Shown: positions 8,581 through 18,198 of the stretch, piece after piece
Numbering within the stretch: the first letter of the stretch is position 1
How the letters are laid out: the number at the start of each line of letters is the position of its first letter
Origin: Streptomyces sp. TLI_235
GTDB taxonomy: Bacteria; Actinomycetota; Actinomycetes; Streptomycetales; Streptomycetaceae
DNA length: 64,000 nt
Reading direction: 5' to 3'
Assembly (NCBI GenBank): GCA_002300355.1
Contig: NSGV01000001.1
Coordinates: forward strand, 1,302,001 to 1,366,000
The notes under the pieces: generated by a model
Database searches by the model: none
Seen by the model: only the letters and a program-made list of their open reading frames with translations
Told to the model about the DNA's origin: nothing
Made by a program: the position numbers and the translations under genes

Positions 8581-9420
8581 CTAGAGGAGCGGGGCCTGCG
8601 GGCCGTTGGGGTGCTCGCGGCGCCCGGCGGTGATGGAGACGGCGATCTCCGACACCTCGTCGTCCGAGAGCCGGCGGAAGCCGTCCTCGGTGATCAGCGA
8701 GACGATCGGGTAGATGCCGCGGGCCAGGTCGGGGCCGCCGGTGGCGGAGTCGTCGTCGGCGGCGTCGTAGAGCGCCTGCACGGCCACCGTCGCGGCCTGT
8801 TCGCCGGAGAAGTCGTCGCGGTAGAGCTTCTTCAGGGAGCCCCGGGCGAAGACCGAGCCGGATCCGGTGGCGGCGAAGCCCCGCTCCTCGGACCGGCCGC
8901 CGGTGACGTCGTAGGTGAAGATCCGGCCGCGTCCGAGGTCCAGGTCGTAGCCGGCGAAGATCGGCACCACGGCCAGGCCCTGCATGGCCATCGCCAGGTT
9001 GGACCGGATCATGGTGGTGAGCCGGTTGGCCTTGCCCTCCAGGGAGAGGACGGCGCCCTCGATCTTCTCGTAGTGCTCCAGCTCCAGTTGGAACAGGCGG
9101 ACCATCTCGACGGCGAGGCCGGCGGTGCCGGCGATGCCGACGGCGCTGTACTCGTCGGCGGGGAAGACCTTCTCGATGTCGCGCTGGGCGATCACGTTGC
9201 CCATTGTGGCGCGGCGGTCGCCGGCGATCACCACGCCGCCGTCGAAGACCGCGGAGACGATGGTGGTGCCGTGCGGCGCCTCCAGCACGCCCTCGGGGAG
9301 GCTGCGGTTGCCGGGCAGCAGCTCCGGCGCGTGCCGGCCGAGGAAGTCGAAGAACGACGAGGACCCGGGGGTCAGGAAGGCGGCCGGTAGACGCCCGGTG
9401 CCACCAGTGTTGGCTTCCAC
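8581..9420 (-). CDS. prcB: 20S proteasome beta subunit (N-terminal nucleophile protease)
   Basis: PrcB (279 aa) makes the inner rings that hold the active sites. A propeptide of 51 residues precedes the autocleavage site in [16 protein letters not shown], so Thr52 becomes the catalytic N-terminal threonine. Other Ntn features follow: [10 protein letters not shown] with the conserved Asp/Arg and Lys of the active site (IEKVFPAD), and SGSGS-like sequence around [11 protein letters not shown]. The start is GTG at 9420, which has GGAAGG six bases upstream; the frame reaches further upstream but without homology. It is upstream of and cotranscribed with prcA. Confidence 0.95.
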   Translation of the reverse strand: MEANTGGTGRLPAAFLTPGSSSFFDFLGRHAPELLPGNRSLPEGVLEAPHGTTIVSAVFDGGVVIAGDRRATMGNVIAQRDIEKVFPADEYSAVGIAGTAGLAVEMVRLFQLELEHYEKIEGAVLSLEGKANRLTTMIRSNLAMAMQGLAVVPIFAGYDLDLGRGRIFTYDVTGGRSEERGFAATGSGSVFARGSLKKLYRDDFSGEQAATVAVQALYDAADDDSATGGPDLARGIYPIVSLITEDGFRRLSDDEVSEIAVSITAGRREHPNGPQAPLL

Positions 9421-9439
9421 ACGATTCCTTCCATGTTGA

Positions 9440-9462
9440 CGATCAAGCAGTCGATCAAGCAG
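9440..9462. repeat. Direct repeat upstream of prcB
   Basis: Two copies of CGATCAAGCAG at 9440-9450 and 9452-9462 (12-bp period, about one helical turn), 20 bp before the prcB start codon. They lie in the 196-bp gap between pup and prcB and could be a regulator-binding site or leader structure. Confidence 0.5.
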
Positions 9463-9616
9463 CTGATGCCCGGACCCTACCCGCGTCGGCGTCCCTTGAT
9501 CCACACGATCGGTGGAACCGCTGCGGGCGGTGGGAGCAGAGCGCGCTGCAGGCATGCCGTGACACACCTACAGCGCGACCTTTGCGGTTGCGGTTTCAGG
9601 AAGGGAATGCCCCCTC

Positions 9617-9835
9617 CTACTCGCCGCCCTTCTGCACGAATCCGCGCACGAAATCCTCGGCATTCGACTCGAGGACCTCGTCGATTTCGTCGAGGACCGC
9701 GTCGACGTCGTCGCTGAGCTTTTCCTGGCGCTCCTTCAGGTCGTCGGAGGCCTCCGCCTCTGCGGACTGCTCCTCGACCTCCTCGGAGGAGCGGTTCGCC
9801 CGCTGCTGGCCGCCACCGGTGTCCTTGTTAGCCAT
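9617..9835 (-). CDS. pup: Prokaryotic ubiquitin-like protein Pup (ends in Gly-Gly-Glu)
   Basis: Pup (72 aa) is the small disordered tag attached to proteins for proteasomal degradation. It has the TGGGQQ N-terminal segment that threads into the proteasome, the acidic Glu/Ser-rich middle, the helical ARC-binding part (about residues 30-60, DLKERQEKLSDDVDAVLDEI) and the C-terminus VQKGGE. The last residue is already Glu, encoded as GAG before TAG, so ligation by PafA should not need prior deamidation by Dop. I chose ATG at 9835 (MANKDTGGG), the usual start. It sits between dop and prcB in a single-strand array. Confidence 0.95.
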   Translation of the reverse strand: MANKDTGGGQQRANRSSEEVEEQSAEAEASDDLKERQEKLSDDVDAVLDEIDEVLESNAEDFVRGFVQKGGE

Positions 9836-9972
9836 TTCCCTCACCCCGCTCGCTCTGTGTGGTCAGACCCTATCCGCCGGGTACGACATTCGCGCCCGGT
9901 TATGCTTCAACGCCCGGCGCTCACCGGAATGATTCCCCTTCGGCGGAAGATTCACCCCAGGTGATCGACGAG

Positions 9973-11484
9973 TTACCCTCCGGACAGCACACGAACCAGA
10001 TCCTCGGCCGTCCGGCACCGGTCCAGGAGTTCCTTGACGTGGTCCCGGGTGCCGCGCAGCGGCTCCATGGTGGGCACCCGCTGCAGCGAGTCACGGCCGG
10101 GCAGGTCGAAGATCACGGAGTCCCAGGAAGCCGCGGCGACGTGCTCGGCGTACTGCTCCAGGCAGCGTCCGCGGAAGTACGCCCGGGTGTCCTCCGGGGG
10201 CTTGGCGACCGCGTGGGCGACCTCGTCGTCGGTGAGCAGGCGCTCGAACCGGCCGCGGGCCACCAGGCGGTTGTAGAGGCCCTTGTCGGCCCGTACGTCG
10301 CTGTACTGCAGGTCGACCAGGTGCAGCCGGGGGTTGTCCCAGTCCACGCCGTCGCGCTGGCGGTAGCCCTCCAGCAGCTCGCGCTTGGCGATCCAGTCCA
10401 GCTGCCGGGAGAGGCTCATCGGGTCGCGCTCCAGCCGGCCCAGCACGTCCTCCCAGCGGGCCAGCACGTCCATGGTCTGCTCGTCGGCGTCCTGGCCGTA
10501 GCGGTCCTCGACGTACTTGCGGGCCAGCTCGCAGTACTCCATCTGCAGCTGGACGGCGGTGAGCTTGCGGCCGCTGCGCAGCTGGATCAGGTGACCGAGG
10601 TCCGGGTCGTGGGAGACCCTGTGCAGGGTGCGGACGGGCTGGTCGACGGCCAGGTCGACGGCGATGAAGCCGTCCTCGATCATCGCCAGGACCAGCGAGG
10701 TGGTGCCCAGCTTGAGGTAGGTGGAGATCTCCGAGAGGTTGGCGTCGCCGATGATCACGTGCAGTCGGCGGTACTTCTCGGCGTCGGCGTGCGGCTCGTC
10801 GCGGGTGTTGATGATCGGCCGCTTCAGGGTCGTCTCCAGACCCACCTCGACCTCGAAGAAGTCGGCGCGCTGGCTGATCTGGAAGCCGTTCGCCGAGCCC
10901 TCCTGGCCGAGGCCGACCCGGCCGGCGCCGGTGACCACCTGGCGGGAGACGAAGAACGGGGTGAGGTGACGGACGATGTCGGCGAACGGCGTCGCCCGCT
11001 TCATCAGGTAGTTCTCGTGGGTGCCGTAGGAGGCGCCCTTGTTGTCGGTGTTGTTCTTGTACAGGTGGATCGTCTGCCCGTTGGGCAGCTCCAGGGCGCG
11101 GGCGGCCGCCTCCGCCATGATCCGCTCGCCGGCCTTGTCCCAGAGCACGGCGTCGCGCGGATTGGTGACCTCGGGCGAGCTGTACTCGGGGTGGGCGTGG
11201 TCGACGTAGAACCGGGCGCCGTTGGTGAGGATGACGTTGGCGAGGCCGATGTCCTCGTCGGTGAGCTGGCTGGCGTCCGCCACCTCGCGCGCGAGGTCGA
11301 AGCCGCGCGCGTCCCGCAGCGGGTTCTCCTCCTCGAAGTCCCAGCGGGCCCGCCGGGCCCGGTGCATCGCCGCGGCGTAGGCGTTGACGATCTGGGACGA
11401 GGTGAGCATGGCGTTGGCGTTCGGGTGGCCGGGCACGGAGATCCCGTACTCGGTCTCGATGCCCATCACGCGGCGTACGGTCAT
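9973..11484 (-). CDS. dop: Depupylase/deamidase Dop
   Basis: Dop (503 aa) is the PafA paralogue that hydrolyses the Pup-lysine isopeptide bond and, where Pup ends in Gln, deamidates it. Seen here: MGIETEYG near the N-terminus (Glu10 metal site), the Dop-specific insertion before residue 80, [14 protein letters not shown] with the conserved Asp95, [18 protein letters not shown], and [13 protein letters not shown]. Because the local Pup already ends in Glu, depupylation and Pup recycling would be its main job here. The ATG at 11484 has AAGGAGGG upstream. It follows arc by 92 bp on the same strand. Confidence 0.95.
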   Translation of the reverse strand: MTVRRVMGIETEYGISVPGHPNANAMLTSSQIVNAYAAAMHRARRARWDFEEENPLRDARGFDLAREVADASQLTDEDIGLANVILTNGARFYVDHAHPEYSSPEVTNPRDAVLWDKAGERIMAEAAARALELPNGQTIHLYKNNTDNKGASYGTHENYLMKRATPFADIVRHLTPFFVSRQVVTGAGRVGLGQEGSANGFQISQRADFFEVEVGLETTLKRPIINTRDEPHADAEKYRRLHVIIGDANLSEISTYLKLGTTSLVLAMIEDGFIAVDLAVDQPVRTLHRVSHDPDLGHLIQLRSGRKLTAVQLQMEYCELARKYVEDRYGQDADEQTMDVLARWEDVLGRLERDPMSLSRQLDWIAKRELLEGYRQRDGVDWDNPRLHLVDLQYSDVRADKGLYNRLVARGRFERLLTDDEVAHAVAKPPEDTRAYFRGRCLEQYAEHVAAASWDSVIFDLPGRDSLQRVPTMEPLRGTRDHVKELLDRCRTAEDLVRVLSGG

Positions 11485-11576
11485 GCGGCCCTCCTTGCCC
11501 GTAGTGGTCCTGTGCAGACGCGCCGTCCGGCTGCGGGGCGGGTGGGCTCCGCAGCCGGACGGAGGGTTCGCGGTCC

Positions 11577-13343
11577 TTACAGGTACTGCCCGGTGTTGGC
11601 GACAGTGTCGATGGACCGGCCGGACTCGGCGCCCTGCTTGCCGGTGACGAGGGTGCGGATGAAGACGATCCGCTCGCCCTTCTTGCCGGAGATCCGGGCC
11701 CAGTCGTCCGGGTTGGTGGTGTTGGGCAGGTCCTCGTTCTCCTTGAACTCGTCCACGCAGGCGGCGAGCAGGTGGGAGACGCGCAGGCCGCGCTGGCCGT
11801 GGTCGAGGAAGTCCTTGATGGCCATCTTCTTGGCGCGGTCGACGATGTTCTGGATCATGGCGCCGGAGTTGAAGTCCTTGAAGTACAGGACTTCCTTGTC
11901 GCCGTTGGCGTAGGTGACCTCGAGGAAGCGGTTCTCCTCGGTCTCCGAGTACATCCGCTCGACCACGGACTGGATCATGGCGGCGACGGTGGCCGGCAGC
12001 GAACCGTCGTGCTCCTTGAGGTCGTCCGGGTGGAACGGCAGGGAGTCCTTGAGGTACTTCGAGAAGATGTCCTTCGCAGCCTCGGCGTCCGGCCGCTCGA
12101 TCTTGATCTTGACGTCCAGGCGGCCCGGCCGCAGGATCGCCGGGTCGATCATGTCCTCGCGGTTGGAGGCGCCGATGACGATGACGTTCTCCAGGCCCTC
12201 CACACCGTCGATCTCGGCCAGCAGCTGCGGGACGATGGTGTTCTCCACGTCCGAGCTGACGCCGGAGCCGCGGGTGCGGAACAGCGACTCCATCTCGTCG
12301 AAGAAGACGATGACGGGCGTGCCCTCGCTCGCCTTCTCCCGGGCACGCTGGAAGACCAGGCGGATCTGCCGCTCGGTCTCGCCCACGTACTTGTTGAGCA
12401 GCTCGGGGCCCTTGATGTTGAGGAAGTAGCTCTTGCCCTGGGGTCGGCCGGTGACCTCGGCGACCTTCTTGGCCAGCGAGTTCGCGACCGCCTTGGCGAT
12501 CAGCGTCTTGCCGCAGCCGGGCGGGCCGTAGAGCAGCACGCCCTTCGGCGGCCGCAGCTCGTACTCCTTGAAGAGGTCGGCGTGCAGGTAGGGCAGCTCG
12601 ACCGCGTCGCGGATCTGCTCGATCTGGGTGCCCAGACCGCCGATCTGCCGGTAGTCGATGTCCGGGACCTCCTCGAGGACCAGCTCCTCGACCTCGGACT
12701 TCGGGACCACCTCGTAGACGTAGCCGGAACGGGGCTCCAGCAGCAGGGCGTCGCCGGAGCGCAGGGTGAGGTCACGCAGCGGCTCGGCGAGCCGGACCAC
12801 CCGCTCCTCGTCGGTGTGGCCGATCACCAGGGCGCGCTCGCCGTCCTCGAGGACCTCCTTGAGGGTGACGATGTCGCCGATGCTCTCGAAGGCCATCGCG
12901 TCCACGACGTTCAGGGCCTCGTTGAGCATGACCTCCTGGCCGCGGCGCAGCTCCTCGGCGTCGATGCTCGGGCTCACGTTGACCCGCAGCTTGCGGCCGC
13001 CCGTGAAGATGTCGACGGTGCCGTCCTCGTTGGCCTCGAGGAAGGTGCCGAACCCGGCCGGCGGCTGGGCGAGACGGTCGACCTCCTCCTTGAGGGCCAC
13101 GATCTGGTCGCGGGCCTCGCGGAGAGTGGCTGCAAGCCGCTCGTTCTGGGCGGTGACACCGGCCAGGTTGGTCTGGAGCTCGACGATGCGCTCCTCGAGG
13201 ATTCTCGAGTTGCGCGGCGAGTCGGCGAGCTTGCGGCGCAGGACGGCGATCTCCTGCTCGAGGTACGAGACCTGCGCGGCCTCGCCGGAACCACGAGCGG
13301 GCCGGCCGGCGCTGCGGTTGTAGTCGTCATCGTGGGCTGCCAC
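11577..13343 (-). CDS. arc: Proteasomal AAA ATPase ARC (Mpa-type)
   Basis: ARC (588 aa) is the hexameric unfoldase that binds Pup and feeds tagged proteins into the 20S core. Domains: N-terminal coiled coil (about 25-95) that captures Pup, tandem OB folds (about 95-235), and one AAA domain with Walker A GPPGCGKT, Walker [10 protein letters not shown] and an arginine-finger region LRPGRLD. The terminal residues GQYL are the proteasome-docking motif. I chose GTG at 13343, giving the AAHDDD N-terminus typical of Streptomyces; an in-frame GTG nine bases upstream is possible. An inverted repeat AGGGGT-N6-ACCCCT lies at 13395-13412 in the promoter region. Confidence 0.95.
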   Translation of the reverse strand: MAAHDDDYNRSAGRPARGSGEAAQVSYLEQEIAVLRRKLADSPRNSRILEERIVELQTNLAGVTAQNERLAATLREARDQIVALKEEVDRLAQPPAGFGTFLEANEDGTVDIFTGGRKLRVNVSPSIDAEELRRGQEVMLNEALNVVDAMAFESIGDIVTLKEVLEDGERALVIGHTDEERVVRLAEPLRDLTLRSGDALLLEPRSGYVYEVVPKSEVEELVLEEVPDIDYRQIGGLGTQIEQIRDAVELPYLHADLFKEYELRPPKGVLLYGPPGCGKTLIAKAVANSLAKKVAEVTGRPQGKSYFLNIKGPELLNKYVGETERQIRLVFQRAREKASEGTPVIVFFDEMESLFRTRGSGVSSDVENTIVPQLLAEIDGVEGLENVIVIGASNREDMIDPAILRPGRLDVKIKIERPDAEAAKDIFSKYLKDSLPFHPDDLKEHDGSLPATVAAMIQSVVERMYSETEENRFLEVTYANGDKEVLYFKDFNSGAMIQNIVDRAKKMAIKDFLDHGQRGLRVSHLLAACVDEFKENEDLPNTTNPDDWARISGKKGERIVFIRTLVTGKQGAESGRSIDTVANTGQYL

Positions 13344-13588
13344 GGTCCTCACCTCCTCCTGGGGGAGCTGGACGACCCAAACCTACCTGCAGCCAGGGGT
13401 CTGTAAACCCCTAGATCAGAAAGATGGATCGGGCGTGTCCGATCTTCGCCCTTGCGTGCTTCCCCTCTGGTAGTGGATGTGCCCAGCCGCTCAACGGTTC
13501 AAAGCAGGACGGGGGTAAGGTCGGCTCTGGAGTGAGAGGGGAAATGCCGCGCGAAGCGGGGCGTTCCAGGACAGAAACGGCAGGGGAC

Positions 13589-13876
13589 ATGTCGGCGACC
13601 GGCGAAGAGCTCGAAGTCTGGATCGACCAGGATCTGTGCACGGGCGACGGGATCTGCGCGCAGTACGCGCCGGAGGTCTTCGAGCTGGACATCGACGGCC
13701 TCGCCTATGTGAAGGGCGAGGACGACGAGCTGCGCCAGCAGCCCGGTGAGACGGTGCCCGTTCCGCTGACCCTGCTTCAGGACGTCGTCGACTCCGCCCG
13801 GGACTGCCCCGGTGACTGCATCCACGTCCGCCGGTCCCGTGACCGGGTCGAGGTGTACGGCCCCGACGCCGAGTGA
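13589..13876 (+). CDS. Small acidic ferredoxin ([3Fe-4S]-type)
   Basis: A 95-residue electron carrier. The cysteine pattern CTGDGIC (C-x5-C) followed later by CPGDC matches the single-cluster [3Fe-4S]/[4Fe-4S] ferredoxins that serve P450s and related enzymes in actinobacteria. The rest of the chain is acidic. I chose the ATG at 13589 (MSATGEELEVWID), preceded by CAGGGGAC, over an ATG 55 codons upstream because the upstream part is unlike ferredoxins. It is divergent from arc. No P450 gene is adjacent, so its redox partner is unknown. Confidence 0.85.
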   Translation: MSATGEELEVWIDQDLCTGDGICAQYAPEVFELDIDGLAYVKGEDDELRQQPGETVPVPLTLLQDVVDSARDCPGDCIHVRRSRDRVEVYGPDAE

Positions 13877-13882
13877 GCGCGG

Positions 13883-13907
13883 CCGGGCTGAGCCCTGCTC
13901 AGCCCGG
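13883..13907. terminator. Bidirectional terminator between ferredoxin and secreted-protein genes
   Basis: Perfect 10-bp inverted repeat CCGGGCTGAG / CTCAGCCCGG with a 5-base loop between convergent genes. Confidence 0.7.
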
Positions 13908-13945
13908 TGCCGCGGGGACACTCCGTCAGACCCGGCGGGTGCCGG

Positions 13946-14533
13946 TCACACCTGGCCCGCGGGCGCGGCACTCTGTGCCCGCACCCAGCGCTCGCCCTGC
14001 CGTGTCCAGCTGAGGTCGACCGCCCGGTCCGGGCAGCAGCGCGGCACGTCGTCCGAGGACCAGCCCTGGGCGTGGCCGCGGATCTCGCCGTCGCTGCGGA
14101 CGGTCAGCGCGGTGACGGTCAGGCCGTCCTTGATCGGGTCGAGCAGCGTCTCGGCGACCTGCGGGCGGCCGTCCGGACCGTTGGTGAGCAGGTACACGCC
14201 GTCCGGCGGGGTGCCGTTGCCGGCGGCGCAGTGCGCGGCCACCACGGTACTGGGCACGCCGTCCAGGTCTGCGCTGGCCCGCAGTGCCACCGTCACGTCG
14301 AAAGGCCCGCAGTCAAGGGGAAGTTCGGCCTTCCCGGGGTCAGGCGCCGCGGCGGCCGGCACCGGCTCGGCCGTGGGCCGGGCGGGAGTGGGCGTGCCCC
14401 GTGCCGGATCGGCCGCGAGCGCCCCGGCGACCACCGCGCCGCAGCCCGCGGCGACCAGCGCCCAGTGCTTGAGGCCGCTGCGCGCGTGCCCGGGAGTCTT
14501 CGGTCCGCCGGTGGTCGTACCGGTCGTGGTCAT
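13946..14533 (-). CDS. Membrane-anchored or secreted hypothetical protein
   Basis: A 195-residue protein I do not recognise. It has a short Thr/Gly-rich N-terminus, one hydrophobic segment (about residues 24-46, ALVAAGCGAVVAGALAA), a Pro/Thr/Ala linker and an extracytoplasmic domain (about 75-195) with four cysteines, including a CC pair, which may form disulfides. The ATG at 14533 has GGCGGAGC upstream; a longer frame reaching 14713 lacks support. It is convergent with the ferredoxin gene and upstream of nothing obvious, so context gives no function. Confidence 0.65.
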   Translation of the reverse strand: MTTTGTTTGGPKTPGHARSGLKHWALVAAGCGAVVAGALAADPARGTPTPARPTAEPVPAAAAPDPGKAELPLDCGPFDVTVALRASADLDGVPSTVVAAHCAAGNGTPPDGVYLLTNGPDGRPQVAETLLDPIKDGLTVTALTVRSDGEIRGHAQGWSSDDVPRCCPDRAVDLSWTRQGERWVRAQSAAPAGQV

Positions 14534-14777
14534 GGGTCTGCTCCGCCTCGGCCGCTGCTGGTGCTCGGTGTCAGGGCTCCCCCGGGCCCGGGTGCCCGCG
14601 GACCCCGCGAGGGGACTCCCCCCACCCCGCCGTGCCCGCCGGACGGACCTCTCCCCCGGTCGTGCGTCCCGGAGGGCGCGGAGCAGGGGTGTCGTGAGCG
14701 AGCATCCTGCCACATGATCGGCCGCCGCGGGACACCGGGCGGACGACCGGTCGGGCGGGCCCTCCAGGGGAATGCCG

Positions 14778-14823
14778 CGAGGGGCGGCGCGCCGGAGGAT
14801 CTCCTCCGGCGCGCCGCCCCTCG
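14778..14823 (-). terminator. Terminator of trmI
   Basis: Very strong perfect 21-bp stem (left arm 14778-14798, right arm 14803-14823) with the 4-base loop ATCT, 20 bases beyond the trmI stop codon. Confidence 0.85.
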
Positions 14824-14842
14824 GCGGGTGGTGGGCACGGTG

Positions 14843-15805
14843 TCAGGGCAGGTCGACACCCTCGGTCGCGGCCGACTCGCGGGCGGCCCGGCGGGCGGCG
14901 GCCCGCTCGACGAGCGAGGGCTCGGTGGTGCCGTTGTCGTAGTCCTCGCCGTAGGCGCCCTTGGCCGGACGCCGGCGGCGCAGCGGCGGCTCGACGCCGT
15001 CGGCGAGGCGCCGGGCGGTGAGCAGGAAGCCGGTGTGGCCGATCATCCGGTGGTCCGGGCGGACGGCCAGGCCCTCGAGGTGCCAGGTGCGGACCATGGT
15101 CTCCCAGGCCTGCGGCTCGGTGAAGGTGCCGTGCTCGCGCAGCGCCTCGACGGTCTTCGACATCTGCGTGGTGGTGGCCACGTAGCAGCAGATGAGGCCG
15201 CCGGGGACGAGCGCCTTGGAGGCGACGTCCAGGCACTCCCAGGGGGCGAGCATGTCCAGGATGACGCGGTCGACGTCGGTCTCGACCAGGTTGTCCTGGA
15301 GGTCGCCGACGGTCAGCTTCCACGCCGGGTGCGGGCCGCCGAAGTACCGCTCGACGTTGCCCTTGGCGATCTCGGCGAAGTCCTCGCGGCGCTCGTAGGA
15401 GGCGAGCATGCCGGTGTCGCCGACGGCGCGCAGCAGGTAGGTGGAGAGCGCGCCGGAGCCGACGCCGGCCTCGACCACGCGGGCACCCGCGAAGATGTCG
15501 GCCATCGCCAGGATCTGACCCGCGTCCTTGGGGTAGATCACCGCCGCGCCGCGGGGCATGGACAGGACGTAGTCGGGGAGCAGGGGGCGCAGCGCGAGGT
15601 ACGGGACGTTGCCCGTCGTGCGTACGACCGTGCCCTCGGGGGCGCCGATCAGCTCGTCGTGCGGGAACGCACCCTTGTGGGTGTGGAACTGGTTCCCGGC
15701 CTGGAGCGTGAACGTGTAGTGGCGGCCCTTGGGGTCGGTCAGCTGGACCTGGTCCCCGACCTGGAAGGGCCCGCGTCGGCGGGTGGCACCGGTCGGTTCG
15801 GACAT
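14843..15805 (-). CDS. trmI: tRNA (adenine(58)-N1)-methyltransferase TrmI
   Basis: TrmI (320 aa) methylates A58 in the T loop of tRNAs using S-adenosylmethionine, which stabilises tRNA structure. The N-terminal beta domain (about 15-80) is followed by a class I Rossmann methyltransferase fold with the SAM-binding motif VVEAGVGSGALS (about 110-121) and ILDMLAPWE (motif IV, about 180). The C-terminus has a basic tail. The length fits the homotetrameric actinobacterial form. ATG at 15805. It lies 49 bp downstream of the M50 protease gene on the same strand and ends in a powerful hairpin, so the two are probably an operon. Confidence 0.92.
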   Translation of the reverse strand: MSEPTGATRRRGPFQVGDQVQLTDPKGRHYTFTLQAGNQFHTHKGAFPHDELIGAPEGTVVRTTGNVPYLALRPLLPDYVLSMPRGAAVIYPKDAGQILAMADIFAGARVVEAGVGSGALSTYLLRAVGDTGMLASYERREDFAEIAKGNVERYFGGPHPAWKLTVGDLQDNLVETDVDRVILDMLAPWECLDVASKALVPGGLICCYVATTTQMSKTVEALREHGTFTEPQAWETMVRTWHLEGLAVRPDHRMIGHTGFLLTARRLADGVEPPLRRRRPAKGAYGEDYDNGTTEPSLVERAAARRAARESAATEGVDLP

Positions 15806-15854
15806 GCCGACAATCCTAAGGGAACGCCGGACCTCCCCCGACCAGCCGGTACCG

Positions 15855-17054
15855 CTAGACGCGGCCGCCGACCTCGCGGGCGAGTCGGCGTTCGAGGTCG
15901 GCGAGGGCCAGCACGCCGTACGCGCTGCCGTCGGGGCGGACGATCAGGTACTCGGTGGCGGGGGCGCGGCGCAGCGCGGTGAGGAGCTGCTCGCCGGTGA
16001 GGTCGACGTCGAGGCGGAGGGCCGGTTCGAGGTCGCGGGCGAGGGCGCCGACGGCGATCCAGGGGCGGCGGTGCTCGGGCACCTTGGCGACGGCGGCCTC
16101 GGTGACCAGGGCGGTGGGCCCGCCGCGACCGTCGACCACGACGATCGCGCCGGCCTGGGCCTCGCGGGCCCGGCGCAGCGCCTCGCCGAGCGGGGTGTCG
16201 GCGGGGACCTCGACGAAGCGGCGGGCGAGGTCGCGCAGGGCGAGCCGGGGCAGTGCCTCGCGGAGCCGCGCGTTGCGGACGGCGCCGCTCGCCCCGTTCC
16301 AGATGATCACGGCGAGGATCGCGGCGAGCACCCCGTCGATCAGGCTGTCCGCGGTGCTCTGCTGCGGGTCGCGGGCGGCGCTGAACAGCGGCAGGCCGAA
16401 GAGCACGAGCAGGGCGAGGCCGCGGCCGACCCAGGCGGCGGCGACGGTGCCGGCCATCGGGCGGCCGGTGATGCCCCAGACGACGGCGCGCAGCATCCGC
16501 CCGCCGTCCAGCGGGAGGCCGGGCAGCAGGTTGAAGGCGGCGACGACGAGGTTGCTGACCATGAGGCCGGCGAGCAGCACGCCCGGCACGGTGTCGGTCT
16601 CGACGCCGGTGAGGGCGAGGTAGAAGAGGCCGCCGAGGACGAGCGAGAGCAGCGGGCCGACGAAGGCCAGCCAGAACTCGCGGGCGGGTGTCTCGGCCTC
16701 CTTCTCGATCTCGGAGACGCCGCCGAAGAACTGCAGCTGGATGCGGCGCACGGACAGCTTGTAGCGGAGCGCGACCACGGTGTGGGCGAGCTCGTGCACC
16801 AGGACGGAGGCGTAGAAGGCGACCGCGAAGGAGAAGGAGACGAGGTAGCGGGTGACGCCGAGGTCGGGCAGCACGTCGGTGAGGCGTCCGCCGAAGATCC
16901 AGGTGATCAGGGCTGCGATGACGAACCAGGAGGGGGTGACGTACACGGGGACGCCGAAGGGTCGGCCCACCAGGATGCCGCCGCGCGGCTCCGGGCGTTC
17001 GGGCCCGTCCGCGGACGGCTGGTCGGAGGTCCGCTGCCCCCTGGTGTCGCTCAC
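15855..17054 (-). CDS. Site-2-protease-like M50 metalloprotease with CBS domains
   Basis: A 399-residue polytopic membrane zinc protease of the M50B group that cuts substrates inside the membrane. HELAH (about residue 90) is the zinc-binding HExxH motif, and LLPGLPLDGGRML (about 185) supplies the second-shell Asp. Five or six transmembrane segments occupy about residues 40-265. The C-terminal part (about 285-395) resembles two CBS modules that could sense adenine nucleotides. GTG at 17054 with GAAGGGGAC upstream is the start; the upstream extension lacks protein-like sequence. Substrate unknown. Probably cotranscribed with trmI. Confidence 0.87.
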   Translation of the reverse strand: MSDTRGQRTSDQPSADGPERPEPRGGILVGRPFGVPVYVTPSWFVIAALITWIFGGRLTDVLPDLGVTRYLVSFSFAVAFYASVLVHELAHTVVALRYKLSVRRIQLQFFGGVSEIEKEAETPAREFWLAFVGPLLSLVLGGLFYLALTGVETDTVPGVLLAGLMVSNLVVAAFNLLPGLPLDGGRMLRAVVWGITGRPMAGTVAAAWVGRGLALLVLFGLPLFSAARDPQQSTADSLIDGVLAAILAVIIWNGASGAVRNARLREALPRLALRDLARRFVEVPADTPLGEALRRAREAQAGAIVVVDGRGGPTALVTEAAVAKVPEHRRPWIAVGALARDLEPALRLDVDLTGEQLLTALRRAPATEYLIVRPDGSAYGVLALADLERRLAREVGGRV

Positions 17055-17295
17055 CGCGTCCCCTTCGCTCTCGTCGTCCCTGCCGTTCCGGGAGGGCACG
17101 GCCGTGCCGGCCCGCACCGTCGCGCCCACGCTACGTGATCTCCGTCCGGTTGCCGCGCGCGCCCCTCGCGCCGCGCCCGCACGGCCGTGCCGGTGCGGCC
17201 CGCACCTCCGTGATACCCCGGATGGGGTGCGTCCAGCGGTGCCGGTGTCAGCCGGGCGGCAGCGGGATGTGAGCGAAGGGCAATAGGGTCGGGGC

Positions 17296-18198
17296 ATGCA
17301 CCAGACGGACACCGAGCCGCCGGCCCGGCCGGCCGCCGCACCGACGGGCCTGTCGCCCTCGCGCGCCGGCGACTTCATGACCTGCCCGCTGCTGTACCGG
17401 CTGCGGGTGATCGACCGGCTGCCGGAGCCGCCGAGCGCGGCCGCCACCCGGGGCACGGTGGTGCACGCCGTGCTGGAGCGGCTGTTCGACCACCCGGCGG
17501 GCGAGCGGACGGCGGAGCTGGCCCGTTCGCTGCTGCGCCCGCAGTGGGAGCGGATGCTGGGCGAGCGGCCGGAGCTGGCGCAGCTGTTCCCGGGCGACGA
17601 GGACGGCTCCGCGCTGGCCGGCTGGCTGGCGGACGCGGAGAAGCTGGTGGACCGCTGGTTCCGGCTGGAGGACCCGACCCGGCTGCACCCGGTGGAGCGC
17701 GAGCTGTACGTGGAGACGCCGCTGGAGCCGGGTGTGCTGCTGCGCGGCTACATCGACCGGGTGGACGTCGCGCCGACCGGCGAGGTCCGGCTGGTGGACT
17801 ACAAGACCGGGCGGGCGCCCTCGCGGGACTTCGAGGGCAAGGCGATGTTCCAGATGAAGTTCTACGCCCTGGTGGTGTGGCGCTGGAAGGGCGTCGTGCC
17901 GCGCCGGCTGCAGCTGGTGTACCTGGGCGGCGGCGGGGACGTGGTGACGTACGACCCGGACGAGGCGGACCTGTTGTCCGTGGAGCGCAAGCTGCGGGCG
18001 CTCTGGGAGACGATCTCGCGGGCGGTGGCGACGGGCGAGTTCCCGGCGACCCGCAACCGGCTGTGCGACTGGTGCGACCACCAGGCCCGCTGTCCGGAGT
18101 TCGGGGGCACTCCCCCGCCGTACCCGCTGCCCGTGCCGGTGCAGAGAACGACCGACGACGATCCCACGGGGGATCTCATGGTGAGCAAGGAGTCGTAG
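17296..18198 (+). CDS. RecB-family PD-(D/E)XK exonuclease with Fe-S cysteine cluster
   Basis: A 300-residue single-domain nuclease of the RecB/Cas4/AddB-C type. The nuclease core is seen as RGTVVHAVLERLF (helix with conserved His), IDRVD, then VRLVDYKTG (D-x-K catalytic pair around residue 168). Cys30 in TCPLLYRL and a C-terminal C-x2-C-x5-C (LCDWCDHQARC, about residues 255-265) would ligate a [4Fe-4S] cluster. ATG at 17296. No helicase domain is attached. Conserved in actinobacteria as a stand-alone protein; a role in DNA end processing or repair is inferred from family. The stop codon abuts the next gene. Confidence 0.85.
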   Translation: MHQTDTEPPARPAAAPTGLSPSRAGDFMTCPLLYRLRVIDRLPEPPSAAATRGTVVHAVLERLFDHPAGERTAELARSLLRPQWERMLGERPELAQLFPGDEDGSALAGWLADAEKLVDRWFRLEDPTRLHPVERELYVETPLEPGVLLRGYIDRVDVAPTGEVRLVDYKTGRAPSRDFEGKAMFQMKFYALVVWRWKGVVPRRLQLVYLGGGGDVVTYDPDEADLLSVERKLRALWETISRAVATGEFPATRNRLCDWCDHQARCPEFGGTPPPYPLPVPVQRTTDDDPTGDLMVSKES

